DNA from: Flavobacteriaceae bacterium UBA6268 | GTDB taxonomy: Bacteria; Bacteroidota; Bacteroidia; Flavobacteriales; Flavobacteriaceae | Assembly (NCBI GenBank): GCA_002440705.1 | Contig: DJVA01000022.1 | Coordinates: 1 to 52,220 of the forward strand | DNA: 52,220 bases | Reading direction: 5' to 3' | In this document: positions 36,328 through 45,283 of the stretch, one piece after another | How positions within the stretch are numbered: the stretch's first letter is position 1 | Layout: each line of letters begins with the position of its first letter | The notes under the pieces: generated by a model | Told to the model about the DNA's origin: nothing | Database searches by the model: none | What the model saw: the letters and a program-made list of their open reading frames with translations, nothing else | Program-made: the position numbers and the translations under genes

Positions 36328-36545
36328 AACATAAAAAGCTCATAGGGTTTTTGTTCTTTGCCATGATAGCAACGGCAGCAAATGCACAATGCGCCATGTG
36401 CAGGGCTGTCCTTGAAAGTGAGGACGGTGAAGGTACGGCTGCTGCCATCAATAATGGCATCGTCTATTTAATGATTTTTCCGTACCTCCTCATTGGCGGT
36501 TTATTGTATATCATTTATAGAATGAAACAAAAGGGGAAAATCTGA
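36324..36545 (+). CDS. Small secreted/membrane CxxC protein of the oxidase cluster
   Basis: A 73-residue protein with a signal peptide ending TAANAQ, directly followed by CAMC (Cys at about residues 22 and 25), a short acidic loop (ESEDGEG) and one C-terminal transmembrane helix (about 46-66) with a basic tail. The two cysteines sit next to the membrane on the periplasmic side, a position suited to metal transfer or thiol chemistry; function is unknown. The overlap with the DUF420 gene and the upstream SCO genes suggest oxidase assembly. Confidence 0.72.
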   Translation: MKHKKLIGFLFFAMIATAANAQCAMCRAVLESEDGEGTAAAINNGIVYLMIFPYLLIGGLLYIIYRMKQKGKI

Positions 36546-36569
36546 AAAATGGACTTAGTGTAACATTTC

Positions 36570-36624
36570 AAGTCAATTTAAGTCTTATACCCAAGACTTT
36601 AATTCCTCATTCCTATAAGTCTTA
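36570..36624. promoter_or_regulatory. Candidate operator with repeated AAGTCTTA upstream of the ABC exporter operon
   Basis: In the 139-base gap before the exporter operon, AAGTCTTA occurs at 36580 and again at 36617. The first copy forms a perfect 7-bp inverted repeat with AAGACTT at 36593-36599 (6-base spacer), and a half copy, AAGTC, lies at 36570. No T tract follows, so an operator is more likely than a terminator. A degenerate -7-like TATTTTG is at 36660-36666. Confidence 0.45.
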
Positions 36625-36684
36625 ACAAGAATTTCACACAAAAAAAGGCCAAACGCTTTTATTTTGTAGCATAGACCTTGACAA

Positions 36685-37392
36685 ATGATTGACATCAAAG
36701 ATTTACACAAGTCCTATCAAATGGGACACAATTCACTTCATGTGTTAAAGGGAATCAATTTTGAAGCCCATGAAGGAGAAATGGTGGCAATTATGGGGTC
36801 ATCGGGATCGGGAAAATCTACATTCCTCAACATCATAGGGATGCTGGATGAAGCCGATCGAGGAAGTTACACCTTAGACGGTAAACCCATCAAGAACCTC
36901 AATGAAAAAATTGCGGCCAAATACCGCAATCAATTTTTAGGATTTATCTTTCAATCGTTCAACCTTATTTCGTACAAATCGGCAGTGGAAAACGTAGCCA
37001 TGCCGCTTTACTACCAAGGTATTAAGCGAAATTTGCGGATGGACAAGGCAATGCACTATCTGGAAAAAGTGGGCTTGGCCGATTGGGCAGAACACCTTCC
37101 TAGCGAACTTTCGGGAGGGCAGAAACAACGAGTGGCCATTGCCCGGGCTATGGCTAGTGAACCCAAAGTATTGTTGGCCGATGAACCCACCGGAGCCCTC
37201 GATTCAACTACCTCGTACGAAGTAATGGAGTTGATGCAGGCCATTAACGACGAGGGAAAGACCATCCTCTGTGTAACCCACGAAGACGATATTGCCCACA
37301 TGTGCAAGCGTATTGTGCATCTAAAAGACGGCATCATTATTAGCGATGATTCTGTAAAACAAATAAAGGCAAAAAAACAAGCCCATGTTTAA
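36685..37392 (+). CDS. ABC transporter ATPase, MacB/LolD type
   Basis: The 235-residue ATP-binding subunit has Walker A GSSGSGKST, the Q-loop FQSFNL, the signature LSGGQKQR, Walker B VLLADEP and the H-loop THE. The sequence belongs to the MacB/LolD/FtsE class that powers FtsX-like permeases. No permease domain is fused, unlike classical MacB. The 3' end overlaps the first permease gene by 8 bases. The order ATPase-permease-permease-adaptor-TolC-adaptor indicates a tripartite envelope exporter; its substrate is unknown. Confidence 0.93.
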   Translation: MIDIKDLHKSYQMGHNSLHVLKGINFEAHEGEMVAIMGSSGSGKSTFLNIIGMLDEADRGSYTLDGKPIKNLNEKIAAKYRNQFLGFIFQSFNLISYKSAVENVAMPLYYQGIKRNLRMDKAMHYLEKVGLADWAEHLPSELSGGQKQRVAIARAMASEPKVLLADEPTGALDSTTSYEVMELMQAINDEGKTILCVTHEDDIAHMCKRIVHLKDGIIISDDSVKQIKAKKQAHV

Positions 37393-38629
37393 CATAGAGC
37401 GTTGGCAAGAAATATTTGAGACTCTCCGTAAAAATAAGCTAAGGACTTTTTTGACTGGGCTTTCCGTTGCCTCAGGGATTTTTATTTTGGTGATCCTGCT
37501 GGGCTTCAGTAGTGGAATCCAAAAAGGAGTTAAATCCCAATTTGAAGAAGATGCTACCAACAGGATTTCGGTTTGGACCGGAACCACTACAAAAGGCTAC
37601 AAAGGAATGAACCCAGGGCGTTACATACAATTGAAAAATGAGGATTTCAACGAAATATCCCAAAAATACGACGAGCACTTGGAATACAAGAGTTCTATTT
37701 TTTCGATTTGGGGAGGAATCGTAACCTATAAAAACCAGACCGGCAATTACCGCATAGAAGGTGCCTTTTCGGACAATCAGTTTATTGAAAACGAAACCAT
37801 GGTTGCCGGGAGGTTTATCAACAAAGGCGATGTGGATGCTTCGGAAAAGGTTGCGGTAATTGGAAATCAAGTGAAATTAGACCTCTTCAAAGAGGAATCT
37901 CCCATTGGCAAGAGCATTACCGTTTTAGGAATCAACTTTATGGTAGTTGGGGTTTATACCGATCCCGGTGGGACCCGGGAAGAAACCAGGGTATTCATCC
38001 CGCTGTCTACTGCGCAGAAGGCTTTTAATGGAGGGGATAAGGTGCGGTATTTGGCTTATACCGTAAAAATGAGCGACAATTTTGATGAAGCCGTAGCACG
38101 CTCGGCTGCACTCTCCCAAAATATTGAAACCGACTTGCGCACCAAACACTATGTAGCCCCAGATGACCGCAATGCGGTTAGGGTTTGGGATACCTTGGAA
38201 GAAGCCAAAAAAATTTACTCTTTGTTGGCTACCATTCGGGGAGTATTTTGGTTTGTAGGAATTGGAACCATTATTGCCGGAATTGTTGGTGTTAGCAATA
38301 TCATGCTCATAGTGGTTAAGGAGCGTACCAAGGAAATCGGCATCCGCAAAGCCATCGGTGCCCTGCCTTCGTCAATCGTAGGCATGATTTTACAGGAAGC
38401 TATTTTCATTACGGCCATTGCTGGGTTTACAGGGCTTTTCTTAGGAGTAGGGCTGTTGGAGTTGATCAGTCCCATGGTGAATAGTGATTTCATCAAATTT
38501 CCACAGGTAGATTTCAATACAGCAATTACCACGGTACTCTTGTTAATTACGGCAGGGGCATTAGCCGGATGGATTCCAGCGCGAAGAGCTGCCAATATCA
38601 AACCCATTGAAGCCCTTAGGGACGAATAA
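37385..38629 (+). CDS. MacB/FtsX-type ABC permease 1
   Basis: A 414-residue permease with one N-terminal helix (about residues 20-40), a large periplasmic MacB_PCD domain (about 45-270) and three C-terminal helices forming the FtsX domain. The conserved segment VSNIMLIVVKERTKEIGIRKAIGA is followed by the helix pair ending in IPARRAANIKPIEALRDE. It moves no substrate across the inner membrane in known MacB systems; it transmits force to the periplasmic adaptor. It overlaps the ATPase gene and lies two bases before its paralogue. Confidence 0.92.
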   Translation: MFNIERWQEIFETLRKNKLRTFLTGLSVASGIFILVILLGFSSGIQKGVKSQFEEDATNRISVWTGTTTKGYKGMNPGRYIQLKNEDFNEISQKYDEHLEYKSSIFSIWGGIVTYKNQTGNYRIEGAFSDNQFIENETMVAGRFINKGDVDASEKVAVIGNQVKLDLFKEESPIGKSITVLGINFMVVGVYTDPGGTREETRVFIPLSTAQKAFNGGDKVRYLAYTVKMSDNFDEAVARSAALSQNIETDLRTKHYVAPDDRNAVRVWDTLEEAKKIYSLLATIRGVFWFVGIGTIIAGIVGVSNIMLIVVKERTKEIGIRKAIGALPSSIVGMILQEAIFITAIAGFTGLFLGVGLLELISPMVNSDFIKFPQVDFNTAITTVLLLITAGALAGWIPARRAANIKPIEALRDE

Positions 38630-38631
38630 CC

Positions 38632-39891
38632 ATGTTTAACAGAGATCGTTGGAACGAAATATTGGAGGCTTTAAATGCCAATAGGTTTAGAACCTTTCTC
38701 ACTGCTTTTGGGGTGTTCTGGGGAATCTTCATATTGGTTATCCTGCTCGCTTTAACAAACGGGCTTAAAAATGGAGTGCAAGCCGGATTTGGTGATTTTG
38801 CCACTAACTCCATATTCATGTGGTCACAACGAACTTCCATACCCTATAAGGGATTTGCCAAAGGGCGGGGTTTCAACTTTAAAATCCAGGATGTCCAGGT
38901 ATTGAAAGCTAAATTTCCCGAACTCAAATACGTTTCTCCCCGCAATCAATTAGGAGGGTTCCGGGGTGCAAATAATGTGACCAGAAATGAAAAGACAGGA
39001 GCCTTCAACATTTATGGAGACTACCCAGAATACATCGATCAAGAGCCCATGGATATAACCGCAGGCAGGTTTTTAAGCTATTCAGACATCCAAGACAAAC
39101 GAAAGGTTGCTATTATTGGTAAAGATGTGGCCAAAGCGCTTTATGACGAAGATGAGGAGCCTCTTGGATCCTACATTAAGATCAATGGCATCAATTTCAT
39201 GGTGATTGGAACTTTTAAAAAGAGCAATAGCCAAGGAGATCAGGAAGAAGATGCCAATACCATTTTCATACCCTTCACCACCTTCTCCCAAGCGTTCAAT
39301 TACGGCGATAATGTTGGCTGGATGGCCATTACGGCCAATGATAATGTGAGCATAACCAACATAAAGCCAAAAATCATGAGTGTGATGCGCGAATTGCGAA
39401 GCGTACATCCCGACGACGAACGCGCCATCGGTAATTTTGACCTAGCTGAAGAGTTTTCCCGAGTGATGGGGCTTTTCACCATCCTCACTTTTGTGGGGTA
39501 TTTTGTGGGAGCACTGGTGCTCATGTCTGGAGTGATAGGTATCAGCAATATCATGCTTATCGTTGTTAAGGAACGCACTAAGGAAATTGGAGTGCGCAGG
39601 GCTATTGGTGCAAGTCCTTGGAGTATTCGGCTACAAATTTTACAAGAATCGTTGGTACTAACTATTGTATCGGGCATGACGGGCATTGCTTTTGCTGCCG
39701 GAATAATCTGGGCCCTGAATTTTCTACTTTCCCAAAGCGGTCCTGTTGAAAATTTTGCCAATCCAACAGTAGGGATAGGGGTAGTAATTACGGCATTACT
39801 CATTTTGGTCATTTCGGGCGTCTTGGCAGGGTTGATACCCGCAACCAGGGCCACACAAATGAAACCTGTCGATGCCTTAAGAATGGAATAA
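38632..39891 (+). CDS. MacB/FtsX-type ABC permease 2
   Basis: A 419-residue paralogue of the preceding permease with the same layout: N-terminal helix, MacB_PCD periplasmic domain, three C-terminal helices, and segments ISNIMLIVVKERTKEIGVRRAIGA and IPATRATQMKPVDALRME. The start MFNRDRWNEI mirrors MFNIERWQEI of permease 1, showing tandem duplication. The periplasmic domains have diverged much more than the membrane parts. A heterodimer with permease 1 on a single ATPase is plausible but not proven. Confidence 0.92.
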   Translation: MFNRDRWNEILEALNANRFRTFLTAFGVFWGIFILVILLALTNGLKNGVQAGFGDFATNSIFMWSQRTSIPYKGFAKGRGFNFKIQDVQVLKAKFPELKYVSPRNQLGGFRGANNVTRNEKTGAFNIYGDYPEYIDQEPMDITAGRFLSYSDIQDKRKVAIIGKDVAKALYDEDEEPLGSYIKINGINFMVIGTFKKSNSQGDQEEDANTIFIPFTTFSQAFNYGDNVGWMAITANDNVSITNIKPKIMSVMRELRSVHPDDERAIGNFDLAEEFSRVMGLFTILTFVGYFVGALVLMSGVIGISNIMLIVVKERTKEIGVRRAIGASPWSIRLQILQESLVLTIVSGMTGIAFAAGIIWALNFLLSQSGPVENFANPTVGIGVVITALLILVISGVLAGLIPATRATQMKPVDALRME

Positions 39892-39912
39892 AACTAATTA
39901 ATCAAACAAACT

Positions 39913-41064
39913 ATGAAGCGAAAAGGTACTCTTATTACATTGATTGTTATTTTTCTGTTGTTTATTTTGGGAATATGGTACATCTGGATAAAGGACCAAC
40001 AAGATCCCATTGTTTATGAAACCGAAACCCCAACAGTGGAAAATGTGGTAAAGAAAACAGTTGCCACGGGCAGCATTGTACCAAAAGAAGAAGTACTCAT
40101 CAAACCTAACATTTCAGGGATAATAGACGAAATTTTTGTTGAAGCTGGCGATCTGGTAACAGCTGGCGACCTTTTAGCCAAGGTGAAAGTGGTTCCAAAT
40201 GTAAATTCACTTAATACAGCCAAAAACAATATCAATTCCGCACAAACGCAACTTGAAACTGCGAGGTTGGCCTTGCAAAATCAGGAAAGTATCTTTAACC
40301 GCCAAAAGGGGTTGTTTGAAAAAGGGGTAATTTCGGCAAACGAATTCGACAATGCACAACTTACCTATAACCAAGCACTACAGCGCTATAATCAGGAAAA
40401 AGTGAACCTGCAAGGGGCCCAGCAAACTTTTGAAATCGTAAAAACCGGAACTACTTCTGGTTTGGGAGCCACAGCCAATACCGAGATCCGCGCCACTGTT
40501 TCCGGGATGGTTTTGGATGTTCCAGTAAAAGTGGGTAACCAGGTTATTGAAGCAAATAATTTCAACGATGGGACCACCATTGCCACCTTGGCCGATGTAG
40601 GCAAAATGATTTTTGAGGGAAAGGTCGATGAAAGTGAGGTTGGAAAAATTACGGAAAACCTCCCGCTGGAAATTACCGTAGGAGCTATTGAAGACAAAAA
40701 ATTTGATGCCATCCTAGATTATATTGCACCAAAAGGGATTGAAGAAAATGGAGCCATTCAATTTGAAATTAAGGGAACGCTTAGCAAGAAGGACACAACC
40801 TTTATCCGTGCGGGTCTTAGTGCCAATGCCTCCATTATTTTGGCAAAAGCCGATAGTGTATTGACCATTAAGGAAGCATTGGTTCAGTACGATCCCAAAA
40901 CCCAAAAGCCGTTTGTGGAAGTAGAAGTGGGCGACCAAAAGTTTGAACGCAGGGATGTCGAACTTGGGATTAGTGATGGTCTTAAAGTGGAAGTAAAAAA
41001 TGGGGTCTCCAAGGAGGAAAAAATAAAGGTCTGGAACCAAATCACACCCGCAGGCGAATTCTAA
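39913..41064 (+). CDS. Periplasmic adaptor (HlyD/MacA family) 1
   Basis: A 383-residue membrane-fusion protein with an N-terminal helix (about residues 8-25), a lipoyl-like half-domain (ATGSIVPKEEVLIKP), a central coiled-coil hairpin (about 100-165, with repeated Asn/Gln/Leu heptads), the second lipoyl half, a beta-barrel domain and a membrane-proximal domain. Such adaptors connect the MacB-type permease to TolC across the periplasm. It lies 21 bases after permease 2. Its partner outer-membrane gene begins after a 78-base gap. Confidence 0.9.
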   Translation: MKRKGTLITLIVIFLLFILGIWYIWIKDQQDPIVYETETPTVENVVKKTVATGSIVPKEEVLIKPNISGIIDEIFVEAGDLVTAGDLLAKVKVVPNVNSLNTAKNNINSAQTQLETARLALQNQESIFNRQKGLFEKGVISANEFDNAQLTYNQALQRYNQEKVNLQGAQQTFEIVKTGTTSGLGATANTEIRATVSGMVLDVPVKVGNQVIEANNFNDGTTIATLADVGKMIFEGKVDESEVGKITENLPLEITVGAIEDKKFDAILDYIAPKGIEENGAIQFEIKGTLSKKDTTFIRAGLSANASIILAKADSVLTIKEALVQYDPKTQKPFVEVEVGDQKFERRDVELGISDGLKVEVKNGVSKEEKIKVWNQITPAGEF

Positions 41065-41142
41065 TCTAGCGAAGCCCGTAAATTTTACGATATTTGTAAC
41101 ACTTTCATCAATCAAAAGACCAATTTGTCAATCATTTCAGTT

Positions 41143-42471
41143 ATGAAGAAAATCAGCATATTCATAATCGCAATCCTTTTGGGGTTTTCCATGCAAGCCC
41201 AAAAAAAATGGACCCTTCGCGATTGTGTAACCCATGCCCTAGAGCATAACATTTCCGTAAAGCAAAGCATGCTGGATTTAGAAGCCACTGAAGCCGATAA
41301 ACTCAGCGCCATTGGAAATTTTATCCCCAGCATCAACGGGAGTGCTACCTATACCACCAATACTGGGGCAAGCATTAATCCCGTGACTAATGCTTTCGAA
41401 AATGATACTTTTTCATCCTTCACTATGGGCGGTAATGTGGGGCTTACCCTTTTTGATGGCCTGCGAAATGTGAGGGAATTGCAACGGGCCAAATTGTCTA
41501 AGCTTGCCGCAGAATATAGTCTCTCTAAGATGAAAGACGATATTTCCCTTTTTGTGGCCAATGCCTATTTACAGGTGCTTACCAATAAAGCCAACCTAGA
41601 AGTTTTGAAATCGCAGAATGAAGTGACCCTCCAACAAATAGAGCGCACCCAGGAGTTGGTCGATGCCGGGACGTTGCCCAAGGGGGATTTGCTAGAAATC
41701 AAGGCAACCGATGCCACAGAGAAGCAAAACATGGCCGTGGCGGAAAATTCGGTAAGGATTTCCCTCATTAGCTTGGCTCAATTACTTCGAGTGGAGGATT
41801 ATGAAACTTTTGACATTGAAGACGAGGGCTACGAAATTATTGATGAAGGGATTTCGGCAAAAGACATTGGCGAAATTATCCAAAAAGCCAAGGAAAACCG
41901 CTACGAAGTTAAAATCGCCGAAAAAAATGTAGAATTGGCCAAGAAAGAACTCCAAATGGCAAGAGGGGCTTACTATCCAACCGTCTCAGCATTCTTTAGT
42001 TACAGCACACGCTATTCGGATAACGATTTTTTGGCCCGAAATTTTCGTGATCAACTGTGGCAAAATGACGGTACAGGTTATGGCTTGCAATTGAATGTGC
42101 CCATCTTAAATGGATTTTCTTCACGGAGCAATGTGAAACGAGGGAAAATCAATATGGAACGCAGTAAATTTCAGTTGGAACAAACCAAATTGGATTTAGA
42201 ATCTACCATATATCAGGCCTATGTGGACGCCAAGGGTTCTTACAAAGCTTTTGTAGCTGCAGAAAAGGCTCTGGAATCACAAGAATTAGCTTATCAATAT
42301 GCCAAGGACCGATACGATGTGGGCTTGACCAATGCTTTCGATTTTAGTCAATCAAAAACCCGTTACGACAATACCAAGATCGAGGCCAATAGGGCCAAAT
42401 ACGATTACATCTTTAAGTTAAAGGTATTGGAATTGTACTTCGGAATTCCCGCAACCGAACTTAAGTTTTAA
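41143..42471 (+). CDS. TolC family outer-membrane efflux protein
   Basis: A 442-residue outer-membrane channel. It has a signal peptide ending SMQAQ and the internally duplicated TolC pattern of long helices and strands, with WTLRDCVTHALEHN near the N-terminus and ARGAYYPTVSAFFSY and YDVGLTNAFDFSQSKTRYDN in the second half. It is the exit duct for the exporter encoded around it. The ATG at 41143 begins the signal peptide; an in-frame TTG 18 bases upstream is less likely. The second adaptor starts five bases after the stop. Confidence 0.93.
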   Translation: MKKISIFIIAILLGFSMQAQKKWTLRDCVTHALEHNISVKQSMLDLEATEADKLSAIGNFIPSINGSATYTTNTGASINPVTNAFENDTFSSFTMGGNVGLTLFDGLRNVRELQRAKLSKLAAEYSLSKMKDDISLFVANAYLQVLTNKANLEVLKSQNEVTLQQIERTQELVDAGTLPKGDLLEIKATDATEKQNMAVAENSVRISLISLAQLLRVEDYETFDIEDEGYEIIDEGISAKDIGEIIQKAKENRYEVKIAEKNVELAKKELQMARGAYYPTVSAFFSYSTRYSDNDFLARNFRDQLWQNDGTGYGLQLNVPILNGFSSRSNVKRGKINMERSKFQLEQTKLDLESTIYQAYVDAKGSYKAFVAAEKALESQELAYQYAKDRYDVGLTNAFDFSQSKTRYDNTKIEANRAKYDYIFKLKVLELYFGIPATELKF

Positions 42472-42476
42472 CCATC

Positions 42477-43760
42477 ATGAAAAACAAAACACTAACCTGG
42501 ATATTGATTGTCATAGGCCTGTTAATCGTCCTACTCATTGTTGGGAAGAAAGCAGGATGGTTTGGCAAAAATGGAAATTTCAAGGAAGTTGAAGTCGCCA
42601 AAATTGAACCGATAGACATCGTCGAAACAGTTGCGGCCACAGGAAAGATACAGCCTGAAATCGAGGTAATGCTTTCATCCGAAGTTTCTGGAGAAATCAT
42701 TGAACTTCCCATAAAGGAAGGCGAACAGGTTGAAAAGGGCGACCTTTTGGTGCGCATCAATCCAGACCTCATTCAATCGGCCCTTTCACAGGCACAAGCA
42801 GGCCTACAAAATGCAAGGGCCCAATTGGCCCAGGCCCAGGCATCCCTAAAAAATGCCGAACTCAACTTCAACCGAAACAAAACGCTTTTTGAAAAAGGGG
42901 TCATTTCCAAAAGTGAGTGGGATCGTTTCGAAACCGATTATGAAATGGCCAAAGCCAACAAAGAATCGGCGTATTATAACGTTCAGAGCGCCGCTGCCAA
43001 CGTTAAGCAAACACAAGACAATCTTAGCAGGACTTCAATCTATGCTCCAATGAGCGGGACCATTTCCAAGTTATCGGTTGAATTGGGCGAACGTGTGGTA
43101 GGGACTGCTCAAATGGCTGGAACTGAAATTGTTCGTGTGGCTGATCTTTCCAATATGGAGGTGGAAGTGGATGTGAATGAGAATGATATTGTAAAGGTGC
43201 AAATAGGCGATTCCACCAATGTGGAAGTGGACGCCTATTTGAAGAGGCAATTCAAAGGGATTGTGACCGAAATTGCGAATTCTGCCGAAGCTACCTTGTC
43301 TGCCGATCAAGTGACCAATTTTAAAGTAAAAGTACGTGTTTTACCAAACTCCTACAAAGACCTTACCGATGGGAAACCAGAGTATTATTCCCCATTTCGC
43401 CCAGGAATGACGGCAACTGTGGATATCATTACGGACAAGAGGGAAAAGGTAATCGGGGTCCCTATTAGTGCCGTAGTGGTGAAAACGGATACCTCCAGTA
43501 CGCGCCAACCGGAAACCAAGGAAACTACCTCTCAAAGTGATGAAAAATTTGAGTGTGTCTTCGTAAAAGAAGGGGAAGAAGCTAGATTGAAAGTAGTCAC
43601 GACTGGAATCCAAGACGATAGTAATATCGAAATTCTTTCTGGGCTCTCCAATGGGGAAACGGTCATAACTGGGCCCTACAATTTGGTCACCAAAACCCTC
43701 AAGAATGGGGACAAAGTGAATGTAGAAACCAAAAAAGCTACTGAAAAGGAAGAAGACTAA
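42477..43760 (+). CDS. Periplasmic adaptor (HlyD/MacA family) 2
   Basis: A 427-residue membrane-fusion protein with an N-terminal helix (about residues 5-22), lipoyl halves (VAATGKIQPEIEVMLSSEVSG), a coiled-coil hairpin rich in Ala and Gln (about 100-175), the segment TSIYAPMSGTISKL and a C-terminal barrel region with an extended charged, Thr-rich tail. It is a distant paralogue of the first adaptor. MacA-like adaptors work as hexamers, so two genes may mean mixed or alternative assemblies. The TAA overlaps the tsaB ATG by one base. Confidence 0.9.
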   Translation: MKNKTLTWILIVIGLLIVLLIVGKKAGWFGKNGNFKEVEVAKIEPIDIVETVAATGKIQPEIEVMLSSEVSGEIIELPIKEGEQVEKGDLLVRINPDLIQSALSQAQAGLQNARAQLAQAQASLKNAELNFNRNKTLFEKGVISKSEWDRFETDYEMAKANKESAYYNVQSAAANVKQTQDNLSRTSIYAPMSGTISKLSVELGERVVGTAQMAGTEIVRVADLSNMEVEVDVNENDIVKVQIGDSTNVEVDAYLKRQFKGIVTEIANSAEATLSADQVTNFKVKVRVLPNSYKDLTDGKPEYYSPFRPGMTATVDIITDKREKVIGVPISAVVVKTDTSSTRQPETKETTSQSDEKFECVFVKEGEEARLKVVTTGIQDDSNIEILSGLSNGETVITGPYNLVTKTLKNGDKVNVETKKATEKEED

Positions 43761-44425
43761 TGGCCACCATTCTCTGTCTGGAAACGGCTACCATCAATTG
43801 CTCGGTTGCACTATCGCAAAACGGAAATCTTTCTGCTTGTAAAGAAGAAACTAATAAAAACTATTCTCACGCAGAACAGCTTCATCTTTTTATTGATTCA
43901 GTAGCACAGGAGGCTGGAATATCGTTAACGGCATTGGATGCCATAGCAGTAGGAATGGGTCCGGGATCCTACACGGGCCTGCGTATAGGGGTTTCTGCGG
44001 CAAAAGGACTTTGCTATGCACTGGACGTCCCATTGATTGCTATTTCAACTTTGGCCTTGTTGGCGAGCCAATCAAAACAGGACTCCGATTTTATAGTCCC
44101 GATGCTTGATGCCCGAAGGATGGAGGTATATGCGGCGGTTTTTAATGCTGAAAAACAACAACTAAGATCGATCGAAGCCGAAATAGTAACTGAAAATTCC
44201 TATCAGGAATACCTGAAGCAAGGCACGGTAACATTTATCGGGAATGGCATGGATAAATTTCAATCGCTCTGCCGCAATGAAAATGCAAAATTCGAACAAG
44301 GGCAATGGCCTTCAGCTTGTTCGATGTCTGTACTTGCAGAAGAAAAATACCGATTGGGGCAGTTTGAGGACGTTGCTTATTTTGAACCTTTCTACTTAAA
44401 AGATTTTATGGGAAAGACTCCCTAA
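43760..44425 (+). CDS. tsaB: tRNA threonylcarbamoyladenosine biosynthesis protein TsaB
   Basis: TsaB is the non-catalytic partner of TsaD in forming t6A37 on ANN-decoding tRNAs. The 221-residue protein has the ASKHA-fold start ATILCLETATINCSVAL and the signature GMGPGSYTGLRIGVSAAKGL, followed by the LLASQ and MLDARRMEVYAAVF segments. It is the last gene of the plus-strand exporter operon (TAATG overlap with the adaptor), so it is likely to share that transcript. The next genes are on the opposite strand, stop to stop across 14 bases. Confidence 0.94.
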   Translation: MATILCLETATINCSVALSQNGNLSACKEETNKNYSHAEQLHLFIDSVAQEAGISLTALDAIAVGMGPGSYTGLRIGVSAAKGLCYALDVPLIAISTLALLASQSKQDSDFIVPMLDARRMEVYAAVFNAEKQQLRSIEAEIVTENSYQEYLKQGTVTFIGNGMDKFQSLCRNENAKFEQGQWPSACSMSVLAEEKYRLGQFEDVAYFEPFYLKDFMGKTP

Positions 44426-44439
44426 TTCATTTTGGCAAA

Positions 44440-45177
44440 TTAAAGCAACGAATTGAAATAGGTCACCAATTGGATGAGATCATCTTCCTTTGAAGGGTCA
44501 ATTTTGTTTTTTTTCATGAATGCTTTAACTTCCAATTCCTTGGCCGACATGACTTTCAATAATTTTGATTTGTTCTTGGGCAATTCGTAGAAATTTCCAA
44601 GATCGTCCGTTAAAAAGTAGGTGGTAGTACTAATAAACTGTGCCGGTTTATCCTTGGCATAGGAAGTTTTTGCATACTCAGCTGGCCGAAAACCCACATC
44701 CACTTTTTTCAATAGGTCGTAAACGGGCAAATCTTTTAGCATCTTGAAATAACCACCACCATTCCTGGAGCGGTTGTTTTCGGCATAGATATAGATTTCG
44801 TTCCCAATCTTCGCAAAAATGTCGGGATCTTTTTTGATGGAAGCCGGGGCCAACCCTTTTTCCGAAGGTTTCACTTCAATTTCATCGGAAAAAGCATTGT
44901 ACCTCAAAGGGATTGTAGTCGATACCGTTTCAGTGTCTTTGTAAAGCCTGCCTGGAAGAAAATCCTTAGTAGGGTAGGGAGATCCGTTAGCATTGTCGAC
45001 CATCTCTTGGGTAAGATTGAAACCTTCCCAGTATTGTTCAATACTAATTTTCTTTTCTTGAATACGGGTGTAGTAAAAATCATCTTGCCCAAAAACCACA
45101 AAACCGCTTAAAAATAGAAGCAATCCTATGAGGGGCAGGACTTTTTTTTGTCGGGACTTATTAGTTGAACTATACAT
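44440..45177 (-). CDS. Secreted orphan protein, paralogue A
   Basis: I do not recognise a named family. The 245-residue protein has a basic N-terminus and a signal peptide ending FVVFGQ, then a predicted soluble periplasmic or exported domain. It is clearly paralogous to the next gene: both have LRYNAxxDExEVK, KDPDIxxxIxNxIxxY, a GYF segment, a GxFxxxP segment and a C-terminal VKAF...YxxSL. The region before LRYNA, with FLPGRLYKD, looks like a short strand-rich lead. No catalytic motif or cysteine pair is visible. Both genes are on the minus strand with separate intergenic regions. Confidence 0.75.
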   Translation of the reverse strand: MYSSTNKSRQKKVLPLIGLLLFLSGFVVFGQDDFYYTRIQEKKISIEQYWEGFNLTQEMVDNANGSPYPTKDFLPGRLYKDTETVSTTIPLRYNAFSDEIEVKPSEKGLAPASIKKDPDIFAKIGNEIYIYAENNRSRNGGGYFKMLKDLPVYDLLKKVDVGFRPAEYAKTSYAKDKPAQFISTTTYFLTDDLGNFYELPKNKSKLLKVMSAKELEVKAFMKKNKIDPSKEDDLIQLVTYFNSLL

Positions 45178-45283
45178 GGATTTTTATCTTAAGGTTGCTA
45201 GAACAATTTAAAGATACCGCTTTAACCATCAATTTGCGCAAAAGATTGCTTGAAATATCTATTGATTTATAAAAGTTGGGGTT

